Notes: a model not told the origin generated them from the sequence alone. 8,843 bases of DNA from Methanomicrobiales archaeon (GCA_028678885.1 JAJRCP010000092.1:1-8843), one strand, 5' to 3'; shown: positions 1 through 6,161, numbered from the stretch's first letter. Program-made: numbers and translations.

Positions 1-984
1 ATCTTCCATTATGATCTCTTTGAGGGAGTCTGCCATCAGGTGATGATGGAAGAAGGTCTCGCCGAACCAGGAGAGATCGTGGTGGGAGCGGACTCCCATA
101 CCTGCATGTATGGTGCAACCAGTGCATTCGCGACCGGCATCGGCTCCACCGATATGGGTTTTGTCCTTCGGTATGGGGCCCTCTACTTCAGGATCCCAGA
201 GAGCATCCAGCTGGAGGTCTCCGGAAAATTCCCCTACCGGGTTGGTCCTAAAGACCTTATCCTCTCCATCGTGGGGGATGTGGGTGCAGACGGGGCGACC
301 TACGATGCTCTGGAGTTCGTCGGTCAAACTATCGAAGGGATGGACATGGCCGGCAGGATGACCTGCTGCAACATGGCCATCGAAATGGGAGCAAAGATAG
401 GGATAGTTCCCCCCGATGACATTACTTGGGCGTACCTTCGGGAAAGAAAGAAGGTTGAACCTTTTGATTTACAGAGCGACCCAGACGCGAACTACGTGGA
501 GTTCCGTTCCTATGAGGTGGACTCCTTGGATCCTCAAGTGGCTATGCCTCACAATGTAGATAAGGTGGTTCCGGTGGGCGAGATAGAAGGGACTGCAGTC
601 GACCAAGTGTTCATTGGTTCCTGCACGAACGGGAGGTATGAAGATCTGGAGGCTGCGGCAGAGGTAATGGGGAATGACGCATTCAGCCGGAGTGTGCGGG
701 TGATCGTGATCCCGGCTTCGAGAAAGGAGTACCTGAAAGCCTTAAAAGGGGGTCTGATTGAACGGTTCGTTAAGGCAGGAGCACTGGTCGAAGCACCCTG
801 TTGTGGACCATGCATGGGAGGCGCCTTCGGGCTGCTTGCAGCTGGGGAAGTCTCTCTATCCACTTCTAACCGGAATTTCCGGGGGAGGCAGGTAAGCGCG
901 GGTGCAGAAGTATATTTATGCTCACCCGCGACTGCTGCGGCACGTGCACTGTATGGTATGATCATCGATCCACGGGAGGTGTGA
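1..984 (+). CDS. leuC: Aconitase-family large subunit (3-isopropylmalate dehydratase / homoaconitase), 5' end cut by window
   Basis: Large [4Fe-4S] subunit of 3-isopropylmalate dehydratase or of the related methanogen homoaconitase; it isomerises a 2-hydroxy-tricarboxylate or 2-alkylmalate by dehydration and rehydration. The frame is open from base 1, reading IFHYDLFEGVCHQV and then VVGADSHTC, which is internal LeuC sequence. The gene therefore begins upstream: 327 residues are visible against about 420 in the family, so roughly 90 N-terminal residues are missing. A GTG at 40 is internal, not the start. The cluster ligands are visible: Cys208 in GSCTNGR, and Cys268 and Cys271 in CCGPCMGG (numbered from base 1). 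The stop at 982-984 lies 2 nt before the small-subunit ATG, so the two subunits are co-expressed. The archaeal two-subunit type is clear. Whether the substrate is isopropylmalate (leucine) or a homocitrate homologue (coenzyme B) cannot be settled from this subunit. Confidence 0.95.
   Translation: MFHYDLFEGVCHQVMMEEGLAEPGEIVVGADSHTCMYGATSAFATGIGSTDMGFVLRYGALYFRIPESIQLEVSGKFPYRVGPKDLILSIVGDVGADGATYDALEFVGQTIEGMDMAGRMTCCNMAIEMGAKIGIVPPDDITWAYLRERKKVEPFDLQSDPDANYVEFRSYEVDSLDPQVAMPHNVDKVVPVGEIEGTAVDQVFIGSCTNGRYEDLEAAAEVMGNDAFSRSVRVIVIPASRKEYLKALKGGLIERFVKAGALVEAPCCGPCMGGAFGLLAAGEVSLSTSNRNFRGRQVSAGAEVYLCSPATAAARALYGMIIDPREV
975..981 (+). promoter_or_regulatory. Shine-Dalgarno site that fixes the leuD start
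   Basis: GGAGGTG, ending 5 nt before the ATG at 987. It lies in the last codons of leuC and decides in favour of the 987 start over an in-frame start at 918 that would overlap leuC by 67 nt. Confidence 0.85.
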
Positions 985-986
985 GA

Positions 987-1481
987 ATGAGAGTCTGGAA
1001 ATTCGGAGATGATGTGGATACCGATGCGATCATTCCAGGAAGATTCCTGACCATTAATGATCCCCGAGAACTAGCAGAACATGCATTCGAGGGAGTGCGC
1101 CCAGAGTTTGCCCGTGAAGTACGGGAAGGGGATGTAGTAGTCGCAGGACGGAACTTCGGATGCGGATCCTCCCGAGAACATGCGCCCCATGCTCTTCTCG
1201 GGGCAGGCGTTCGGGTAGTTATTGCCCGTTCCTTCGCCCGAATCTTTTACCGGAACGCTATTAATACAGGGCTCTTGGCACTCGTATGCGGAGAGGCAGA
1301 TGATATCGAGGATGGCGACACCATCATTGTGGATACCAGTAAAGCGATTGCGCGTGTGAGCGGGATAGAATACCAGCTAGAACCTATACCAGCCTTCCTC
1401 CAGGAGATCGTGAACGCGGGGGGTCTTGTGGAATATGCGAAAAAACTGAAGGAGCTGCCTCTGTGCACAGAATTGCGGTAA
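987..1481 (+). CDS. leuD: Aconitase-family small subunit (3-isopropylmalate dehydratase / homoaconitase)
   Basis: Small (swivel-domain) subunit that completes the active site of the LeuC-type enzyme. The protein is 164 aa, the usual length for archaeal LeuD/AksE (about 160-170). It begins MRVWKFGDDVDTDAIIPGRF, the standard N-terminus, and carries GRNFGCGSSREHAP at about 54-67, the conserved swivel-domain motif. The ATG at 987 is preceded by a strong ribosome site. The substrate loop after IIPGR reads FLTI. From memory, archaeal isopropylmalate enzymes have a YLVY/YLVM type loop and homoaconitases YLRT, so this sequence matches neither exactly and specificity stays open. The 3' end overlaps the next gene by 19 nt, consistent with translational coupling in a leuC-leuD-leuB operon. 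Confidence 0.95.
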   Translation: MRVWKFGDDVDTDAIIPGRFLTINDPRELAEHAFEGVRPEFAREVREGDVVVAGRNFGCGSSREHAPHALLGAGVRVVIARSFARIFYRNAINTGLLALVCGEADDIEDGDTIIVDTSKAIARVSGIEYQLEPIPAFLQEIVNAGGLVEYAKKLKELPLCTELR

Positions 1482-2578
1482 TACCGGGCGATGGTATTGG
1501 GCCAGAGATTATCTCTGAAGGACGGAAGGTGCTTGACGCCGTTTCAGAACATTATGGATTTGAGATTGAATGGGATGAATTCGATCTGGGGGCAGAACGC
1601 TATCTCGCGCAAGGGGAGCTCCTAACAGAGGAGGACCTGATCGCTCTTTCACGATGCCGTGCGATTTATTTCGGGGCAATTGGTGATGAGAGGGTGAAAC
1701 CAGGGATCCTGGAGAAAGGGATTTTGCTCGCCCTGCGTTTTCATTTTGATCAGTACATAAACCTGCGTCCGGTTAAACTGCTCCAGGGAGTCTGTACTCC
1801 GCTTGCGGAAAAAACATCGGAAGACATTGATTTCATCGTAGTCCGGGAGAACACTGAGGATTTCTACGTTGGAATCGGCTCACGCTTCCAGGGAAAAGAG
1901 AAGAAGGAACTCGAAGTGATAAGGGAACTCTATTATATCAAGTTTGGGCTGGACGTGGAGAGCGATGCAGAGGAGATTGCCTACCAGATAGGAGTCATTT
2001 CCCGCGAGGGGGCTAGCAGGGTAATTCGATATGCTTTCGATCTCGCATGTCAGCGACGAAAAAAATTGACATCGGTGGACAAAGCAAATGTGCTCACCGA
2101 TATTTATGGGCTCTGGAGAGAGGTATTTACAGAGGAAGCCCGAGCATATCCTGACGTGGAGACGGAATTCAATTTCGTGGATGCGATCACCATGTGGTTT
2201 GTGAAGAATCCGGAGTGGTTCGATGTGGTAGTTACACCGAACATGTTCGGAGACATCATCACCGATCTGGGTGCAATGATTCAGGGTGGACTGGGCCTGG
2301 CACCTGGCGGTAATATCAATCCCTCAGGCACTTCTATGTTTGAACCCATCCATGGTTCTGCTCCGAAATACCGGGGACTTGGAGTAGCAAATCCGGTTGC
2401 CACGATATGGGCGGGGTCTCTTCTGCTTGATCAGCTAGGAGAACATACGGCGGCAGCCGCGATCCTCGCGGCAATCGAGAGGAGCATTCTCTCGGGAATA
2501 ACCACAAGAGATATGGGTGGAAATTCCACTACCTCCGAAGTTGGAGATGCGGTCGCCCGGTTTGTGACCCTTTCCTGA
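1463..2578 (+). CDS. leuB: 3-Isopropylmalate / isocitrate dehydrogenase family protein
   Basis: NAD(P)-dependent oxidative decarboxylase of the isocitrate/isopropylmalate dehydrogenase family. It probably catalyses the step after the LeuCD isomerase: 3-isopropylmalate to 4-methyl-2-oxopentanoate, or the homoisocitrate-type step of AksF. The protein is 371 aa, longer than many archaeal LeuB/AksF proteins (about 330-350). Motifs in order: IPGDGIGPEI (7-16), FDQYINLRPVKL (95-106), the substrate-site VREN (127-130), TSVDKANV (203-210), the metal-binding family signature NMFGDIITDLG (260-270), and FEPIHGSAPK with GVANP (293-311) for the nucleotide. The start is GTG, supported by AAGGAG at 1449-1454 with an 8-nt spacer, inside the end of leuD. 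The FDQYINLRP stretch also resembles tartrate dehydrogenase (TtuC) relatives, so family is sure but substrate is inferred from the operon. Confidence 0.92.
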   Translation: MHRIAVIPGDGIGPEIISEGRKVLDAVSEHYGFEIEWDEFDLGAERYLAQGELLTEEDLIALSRCRAIYFGAIGDERVKPGILEKGILLALRFHFDQYINLRPVKLLQGVCTPLAEKTSEDIDFIVVRENTEDFYVGIGSRFQGKEKKELEVIRELYYIKFGLDVESDAEEIAYQIGVISREGASRVIRYAFDLACQRRKKLTSVDKANVLTDIYGLWREVFTEEARAYPDVETEFNFVDAITMWFVKNPEWFDVVVTPNMFGDIITDLGAMIQGGLGLAPGGNINPSGTSMFEPIHGSAPKYRGLGVANPVATIWAGSLLLDQLGEHTAAAAILAAIERSILSGITTRDMGGNSTTSEVGDAVARFVTLS

Positions 2579-2601
2579 AACCTTCCCTTCCCGGAATAAA
2601 C

Positions 2602-2607
2602 TTTTTT
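2602..2607 (+). terminator. U-tract terminator candidate after leuB
   Basis: A run of six T on the + strand, 23 nt after the leuB stop. Archaeal RNA polymerase commonly terminates at short U-tracts without a hairpin. The position between convergent operons fits. Not tested. Confidence 0.45.
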
Positions 2608-2617
2608 AAGAATGCTC

Positions 2618-2644
2618 TCTTCCGGAAATTTTCATTCTGGAAGA
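2618..2644. repeat. 10-bp inverted repeat (stem-loop) between convergent operons
   Basis: TCTTCCGGAA pairs with TTCTGGAAGA around a 7-nt loop: ten pairs, one of them G-U on the + strand RNA. It lies between the ends of leuB (2578) and the NifK-like gene (2724). It may help end transcription or protect the 3' end of either messenger. No T-run follows it directly on either strand, so calling it an intrinsic terminator is inference. Confidence 0.5.
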
Positions 2645-2723
2645 TCTCATGCAAGGTTCGATTCAGAAATAGCTTTTACGGACCATATATACTACTTTAC
2701 ACGCGTGCGTATGCCCTGTATTT

Positions 2724-3866
2724 CTAGGTCCCTAATTGTGTTACTTTCTTTTTCCTATCCATGCAGGAATTGAGGACCTCCTCCAAAAGAGAAAGGGTTC
2801 CTTCCGGGCCGGCGATCGTTCTTGTGCGGAGAAGGATCTTACCCCGCATAGGGAATGAGAAGGAAACGAATGCTGAATCTTCGCAGACTGATTGCTCGTA
2901 AGAGGAACCGAGAACAAGATCCGGCTGCTCTCGCTGGATGCACTCCTTGATCTCCTCAAAGGTGACCATACGGGATAGGGGATATGGTGTGGATGGGGAA
3001 GAAGTACGAGATCCGATCGCAATGATATCTGCATCCAGATACCTATCCAGTAACCGTGCCGCAAAAAGTGCATAGGGGGCGCCACTGAAGATGAGCACTG
3101 AAGGGGGATCATTTCTAAGGAGAAATTTATCGCACACAAGGGTGATCCGTTCTTCTGCATGGTTGATCTCTTCAATAACTGGATTGATATCCACCTGCGG
3201 ATAATGGTGCGATAACGCTACAAAACCTGCCTTAGTTCCCTCCAATCCAAGAAGACTTCCGAGGGAATTGCCGATATCTGATCTGAGATCTGGGTTGGTA
3301 GTGAGGGTGTATGGTGCGGCATGAAAGACCGATTCATAGGTGTCTGCACTGAACTTGGTGGCGGGGAAAAGCCCGCACAGAGAGAGGAGGCGTTCCGTTT
3401 CCCTGAGATTACCAAGATAATAAGGGTCAATCGGGTTCAGGCCATCGATATTGATACCCTCCCGTACTGGATCCACAACAGGACAGAGTGCCTTGAGTGC
3501 TGTCTGATATCCGGTCTCAAAGTCGCCCAGGAATCCCGGTGCCTCGACTATAATATCAGCAGAATTCTTGCGTATGGCCAGTAGGTCTTCTCCTACGATA
3601 GACGGGACACAAGTGGTAACCACGGCAATCACTCGATAGCGGGTCCGTACTTCTTCCAGCACCTCTCGGAGACGTTCCTCGGAACCAAAAATGATGTCGT
3701 TCTCTAGGAGGTGCGTTCCATAGACCGCGTTTGGAAGGAGAGAGGCCGGATAAAAATAGCATCCACTCGAACCATGTATCACTACTCCAATATCCGCAAA
3801 ACCAGCAAGACAGGATACCGCCCCGGTCATCGCACAAGGCCAAAGCGGGTTATCACAGAGAGGCAC
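2724..3866 (-). CDS. Nitrogenase-like component 1, NifK-like subunit (uncharacterised)
   Basis: Component-1 nitrogenase/oxidoreductase family, beta (NifK/NifN/BchB-like) subunit, 380 aa. The start is taken as the GTG at 3866 because a perfect GGAGGAG lies 8 nt upstream; an in-frame ATG at 3974 would add 36 non-conserved residues buried in the preceding gene. Cys11, Cys36 (in VVIHGSSGC) and Cys86 (in VVTTC) match the three P-cluster/[4Fe-4S] cysteines of the family; the 25-residue spacing of the first two equals that of NifK. The C-terminus PDLVLGSSYEQS, a FSFPMRG-type stretch, then GTLSLLEEVLNS follows the NifK pattern (DLVIGNSYGK, IGFPI, ILTTLVNS). It is much shorter than NifK (about 520 aa), as in nitrogenase-like rather than true nitrogenase proteins. 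It overlaps the upstream NifD-like gene by 14 nt. Substrate unknown. Confidence 0.88.
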   Translation of the reverse strand: MPLCDNPLWPCAMTGAVSCLAGFADIGVVIHGSSGCYFYPASLLPNAVYGTHLLENDIIFGSEERLREVLEEVRTRYRVIAVVTTCVPSIVGEDLLAIRKNSADIIVEAPGFLGDFETGYQTALKALCPVVDPVREGINIDGLNPIDPYYLGNLRETERLLSLCGLFPATKFSADTYESVFHAAPYTLTTNPDLRSDIGNSLGSLLGLEGTKAGFVALSHHYPQVDINPVIEEINHAEERITLVCDKFLLRNDPPSVLIFSGAPYALFAARLLDRYLDADIIAIGSRTSSPSTPYPLSRMVTFEEIKECIQREQPDLVLGSSYEQSVCEDSAFVSFSFPMRGKILLRTRTIAGPEGTLSLLEEVLNSCMDRKKKVTQLGT

Positions 3867-4854
3867 AGATCGTTCTCCTCCAGTGGTGGAACAGCCTCTC
3901 CACTCCACCGGTCCCCACTGGTTCTGGAATAGGGATAGGAAGATGGATACCATCGTTGCGTTCGAACATTCCAAGAAGATCCACCATCTCCCTCAGGAAC
4001 GAGTTCGAGGTATCTCTTCCGAGATGCACTGCGATCCCTTCCAGATCTTGGAATTTCGCCAGTACTCGGGTCTGGTGCTCCATCTCATATGCGACTGCGT
4101 CCTCACAGGGAATCCCGAGAGTCCGGGCGACATCCTGAAGAAAGGTTAGGGTACCTATAAATCCCCTAGGAAAACGGTCCACAAACGGGGTTCCGTAACG
4201 CTGTCTGAGCAAGTCCCCTAGGGGCATAAGCTCAGGTTCACGGAGGATGTTCAGCCCAGATCGCGAGATTTCGGTGAGATCTGCAATCGTGATGTCGCGG
4301 ACGAACCGGAGATATACATGGAGGCCCAAGGATTCCAGAAGACGGGAGATCTCGGTATAATTTTCTTCCACTTCATATTCTAGGTTCTTTTCACCAATCA
4401 GGCTCACAGCCCGCGGAACCTTTTCCCGAGGTTTAGCATGGATGGCAAGCGTCTGCAGGGCATTTAGCATCCCGCGGCTGAATCCCCCACCTAGGAATCC
4501 GGCGGTGGGAAGGTATATCACCGGTACCCTCCAGCTCTTTCGGCAGACAGCAGCCGTATCATCCCCGATAGTATCGACGATACAGGTATTGAGGATAAAA
4601 ATCCCTCCGACATCCCGCTCCAGTCCTTCACGTATCGCCCTCTCTAATGCCTCCTCTCCTCCAAATATAATATCATCCTCAGATAGATGCGTGGAAACGA
4701 TATGGGGGAACCGGGAATCCGTATCCGTCGCCAAGGTCGCATGAAGGAGAGAGAAGTTATGGTGTGCACACCCATTGGGGCCATGTACAATAGAAAGGGC
4801 ATCTTTGACGCCTGTAGTGACCGAGAGGGCCCCGAGGATTGTGCAGCCCTCCAT
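3853..4854 (-). CDS. Nitrogenase-like component 1, short NifD-like subunit (uncharacterised)
   Basis: Component-1 nitrogenase/oxidoreductase family, alpha (NifD-like) subunit, 333 aa. The ATG at 4854 lies 1 nt after the stop of the NifH-like gene, and the conserved sequence begins at once: EGCTILGA, then HGPNGC. Cys4, Cys29 and Cys91 (in LNTC) match NifD Cys62, Cys88 and Cys154 in order and approximate spacing. TAGFLGG (116-122) is the usual loop after the first domain. The region around LNILREPELMPLGDLLRQRYG (200-220) aligns with the NifD stretch that holds the cofactor ligand Cys275, but there is no cysteine here. The protein ends about 35 residues after VDLLGM, where NifD continues for more than 100 residues including the cofactor ligand His442. 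A MoFe-type cofactor site is therefore absent. The NifK-like gene starts within its last codons. No obvious ribosome site precedes it, which suggests coupling to the NifH-like gene. Confidence 0.88.
   Translation of the reverse strand: MEGCTILGALSVTTGVKDALSIVHGPNGCAHHNFSLLHATLATDTDSRFPHIVSTHLSEDDIIFGGEEALERAIREGLERDVGGIFILNTCIVDTIGDDTAAVCRKSWRVPVIYLPTAGFLGGGFSRGMLNALQTLAIHAKPREKVPRAVSLIGEKNLEYEVEENYTEISRLLESLGLHVYLRFVRDITIADLTEISRSGLNILREPELMPLGDLLRQRYGTPFVDRFPRGFIGTLTFLQDVARTLGIPCEDAVAYEMEHQTRVLAKFQDLEGIAVHLGRDTSNSFLREMVDLLGMFERNDGIHLPIPIPEPVGTGGVERLFHHWRRTICASL
3875..3881 (-). promoter_or_regulatory. Shine-Dalgarno site that fixes the NifK-like start
   Basis: GGAGGAG on the - strand, with an 8-nt spacer to the GTG at 3866. 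It sits inside the last codons of the NifD-like gene and implies that the NifK-like protein is translated independently or by coupled re-initiation. Confidence 0.8.
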
Positions 4855-4855
4855 C

Positions 4856-5671
4856 CTAGATGTATGCAAGGGCAAGGGTCTCAAGCTGATCCGTTTCCAA
4901 AGGGATGGGAATTGTAAGCGATCCGTTTTCGAGGATACTGACGGCAAGGGTTCGATATATCTGTGCTTGTTTAGAGGTAGGTGCATACTCGAATACGGTT
5001 TGTTTATGGAGCTCCGCAAGCTGGACCATGCGATCCCGTGGTATGAATCCCATCAGAGCAGACCCAATCCTTCTGGCAAATTCCTCAACCAGCTCCTGCT
5101 CTCGGGGATGAGTGTTTGCAGAGTTGCAGATCACTCCGCCCAGGCGGCATTTGCTCCTTCCATGGCGGGCAAGCCGGGCAATCGCTTTACAGATATTATT
5201 TGCCGCATACAGAGACATCAACTCCCCCGAAGTGACTAGGTACACCTCTTCCGCGTATCCCTCCCGCATGGGCATGGCGAACCCGCCACACACCACATCA
5301 CCGAGCACGTCATACACAACTACGTCACCCTCCAAGGCTTCCAGCTTTTCCAGCAGCTGGAATGTGGCGATGATCCCACGACCCGCACAACCAACACCTG
5401 GTTCCGGGCCTCCTGCTTCCACACACCGAACATCCTGAAAACCAAGGAATACCACTTCATGAGGAGTTATGGGTTCCACACCCCTTTCACGGACCAAATC
5501 GAGCACCGTAGGGATATTCGCCCCGTGCATCAGCATGCGGGTGCTGTCATGCTTGGGATCGCAGCCGATCTGCAGGACTTTTAATCCTCTTTCCGCGAAT
5601 GCAGCGGAAAGGTTTGCTGCAGTTGTCGACTTCCCGATGCCACCTTTCCCATACAGGGCGATCTGTCTCAT
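4856..5671 (-). CDS. NifH-like Fe protein (ATP-dependent [4Fe-4S] reductase component)
   Basis: Homodimeric NifH/BchL/CfbC-family ATPase that carries a bridging [4Fe-4S] cluster and passes electrons to a component-1 partner, here presumably the two following gene products. The protein is 271 aa, close to NifH (about 275-295). Motifs: P-loop YGKGGIGKST (7-16), DPKHDSTR (38-45), GPEPGVGCAGRG (88-99) with cluster ligand Cys95 and Arg98 at the classical ADP-ribosylation position, switch II DVLGDVVCGGF (121-131) with cluster ligand Cys128, then SLYAANNI (153-160). The start at 5671 gives the canonical N-terminus MRQIALYGKGG. No ribosome site is seen just upstream; a TATA-like box at the right distance suggests a leaderless transcript. 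It is first in a three-gene operon. It resembles archaeal group IV nitrogenase-like Fe proteins; true NifH is unlikely given the partners and the lack of other nif genes. Confidence 0.93.
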   Translation of the reverse strand: MRQIALYGKGGIGKSTTAANLSAAFAERGLKVLQIGCDPKHDSTRMLMHGANIPTVLDLVRERGVEPITPHEVVFLGFQDVRCVEAGGPEPGVGCAGRGIIATFQLLEKLEALEGDVVVYDVLGDVVCGGFAMPMREGYAEEVYLVTSGELMSLYAANNICKAIARLARHGRSKCRLGGVICNSANTHPREQELVEEFARRIGSALMGFIPRDRMVQLAELHKQTVFEYAPTSKQAQIYRTLAVSILENGSLTIPIPLETDQLETLALAYI

Positions 5672-5692
5672 CGCTGTACTATGAGGGGCATG

Positions 5693-5700
5693 TAATAATA
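5693..5700 (-). promoter_or_regulatory. TATA-box candidate for the nitrogenase-like operon
   Basis: TATTATTA on the - strand. Its centre lies about 25 nt upstream of the NifH-like ATG, the normal archaeal distance from TATA box to transcription start. With no Shine-Dalgarno site present, this would give a leaderless messenger. Other AT-rich boxes farther upstream are alternatives. Confidence 0.4.
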
Positions 5701-5782
5701 GGTTATCTCTATTTGTCTTAGCACAACGTGGATTGCGAAAGAAAGCCTCGTTTAAACTGAATACTGATTGGTAAGAAAAATT

Positions 5783-5803
5783 ATCAAATATAGTATACTT
5801 GAT
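5783..5803. promoter_or_regulatory. 21-bp near-perfect palindrome, candidate operator
   Basis: ATCAA, one base, TATA, a central G, TATA, one base, TTGAT. Nine of ten half-site positions are complementary; only the a/c pair at 5788 and 5798 fails. It lies 112 nt upstream of the NifH-like start and 147 nt upstream of the zinc-ribbon start, between divergent genes, where a dimeric repressor or activator would bind. It does not match the GGAA-N6-TTCC or GGTA-N6-TACC operators known for NrpR. Confidence 0.45.
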
Positions 5804-5868
5804 TAATAATTAAAGTGATTGCATATTTAATAACCATTTCTCCCGCCTTTTCAATAAATAAATTAATA

Positions 5869-5878
5869 TTATATAAAG
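5869..5878 (+). promoter_or_regulatory. TATA box candidate for the zinc-ribbon gene
   Basis: TTATATAAAG, close to the archaeal TATA consensus. Read on + it would place a start near 5899 and a leader of about 50 nt before the ATG at 5950. The core TTATATAA is palindromic, so it could also serve the - strand. Confidence 0.4.
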
Positions 5879-5949
5879 TTATTTAATATTCAAATTTTTA
5901 GTAGAAACTATTATTTTATTAAAAAACAATAATAATCAAGTAATAATAT

Positions 5950-6126
5950 ATGTCATGCCCTGAATGTAGAAATGAAATGAGAAAGGGTATGGGATGGTGC
6001 AAATACTGTGGAGAGGATATATCCCGTTCTCATCGCCACCTTAGATATCTATATTACGGCATTATTTTCCTCGTTCTTTCTGTCCTTCTCTATTTCTTTG
6101 TATTACCGAATTTTTCCCTTGGCTAA
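5950..6126 (+). CDS. Small zinc-ribbon membrane protein, 58 aa
   Basis: A 58-residue ORF with protein-like structure. It begins MSCPECRNEM and continues GWCKYCGED. Two CxxC pairs (Cys3/Cys6 and Cys17/Cys20, ten residues apart) form a rubredoxin-knuckle zinc ribbon of the kind found in many small archaeal proteins. A basic linker (SRSHRHLR) leads to one hydrophobic segment at about 34-52, YYGIIFLVLSVLLYFFVL, that would span the membrane, with the zinc ribbon on the cytoplasmic side by the positive-inside rule. The first ATG is required to include the first CxxC. No Shine-Dalgarno site is visible. It runs divergently from the nitrogenase-like operon across a shared AT-rich region and converges on the phosphoribulokinase gene. 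Function unknown. Confidence 0.7.
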   Translation: MSCPECRNEMRKGMGWCKYCGEDISRSHRHLRYLYYGIIFLVLSVLLYFFVLPNFSLG

Positions 6127-6131
6127 AAATC

Positions 6132-6161
6132 ATGGGATTTGAGGGTCCGAGAGAAATCCAT
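6132..6161 (+). terminator. Weak stem-loop after the zinc-ribbon gene
   Basis: ATGG-(g)-ATTT pairs with AAATCCAT around a 13-nt loop, with one bulged G. It begins 6 nt after the stop at 6126. No T-run follows, so a terminator role is only a guess. The rest of 6127-6232 shows nothing recognisable. Confidence 0.25.

Larger units (their letters stand above)
5761..5949. promoter_or_regulatory. AT-rich divergent promoter region
   Basis: About 190 bp with an A+T content near 80-85% by eye count, against about half in the flanking genes. It separates the NifH-like gene (-) from the small zinc-ribbon gene (+). It holds several TATA-like boxes, a 21-bp palindrome, and TTAATATT twice at 20-bp spacing (5863-5870 and 5883-5890). 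The composition fits a shared promoter region. No tRNA or long ORF is seen in it. Confidence 0.55.

Noticed and set aside
918..1481. leuD start at 918
   Set aside because: Lies inside the end of leuC; the ATG at 987 has GGAGGTG upstream and gives the canonical N-terminus.
2684..2692. CATATATAC, a TATA-like box between the convergent operons
   Set aside because: No gene begins downstream on either strand at a useful distance; probably chance in an AT-rich spacer, though an antisense RNA cannot be excluded.
2724..3974. NifK-like start at the ATG at 3974
   Set aside because: This would overlap the NifD-like gene by 122 nt with unconserved sequence; the GTG at 3866 has a strong ribosome site.
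3711..4149. Several + strand ORFs of 73-135 codons across the NifD/NifK-like genes
   Set aside because: They mirror real coding sequence on the - strand, overlap one another in different frames and show no family features.
3853..5019. Long version of the NifD-like ORF starting at 5019
   Set aside because: The extra 55 residues overlap the NifH-like gene in another frame and are not family-like; conserved sequence begins at the ATG at 4854.
4856..5671. NifH-like gene as true nitrogenase nifH or as cfbC of F430 synthesis
   Set aside because: The partners are short, the NifD-like subunit lacks cofactor ligands, and no nifE/N/B is present. CfbD acts as a single-type subunit with a different N-terminus as I remember it, whereas two distinct component-1 genes are present here. 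A tree is needed for certainty.
5672..5949. NrpR-type nitrogen operators upstream of the nitrogenase-like operon
   Set aside because: I looked for GGAA-N6-TTCC and GGTA-N6-TACC and saw neither, so no support for nitrogen control.
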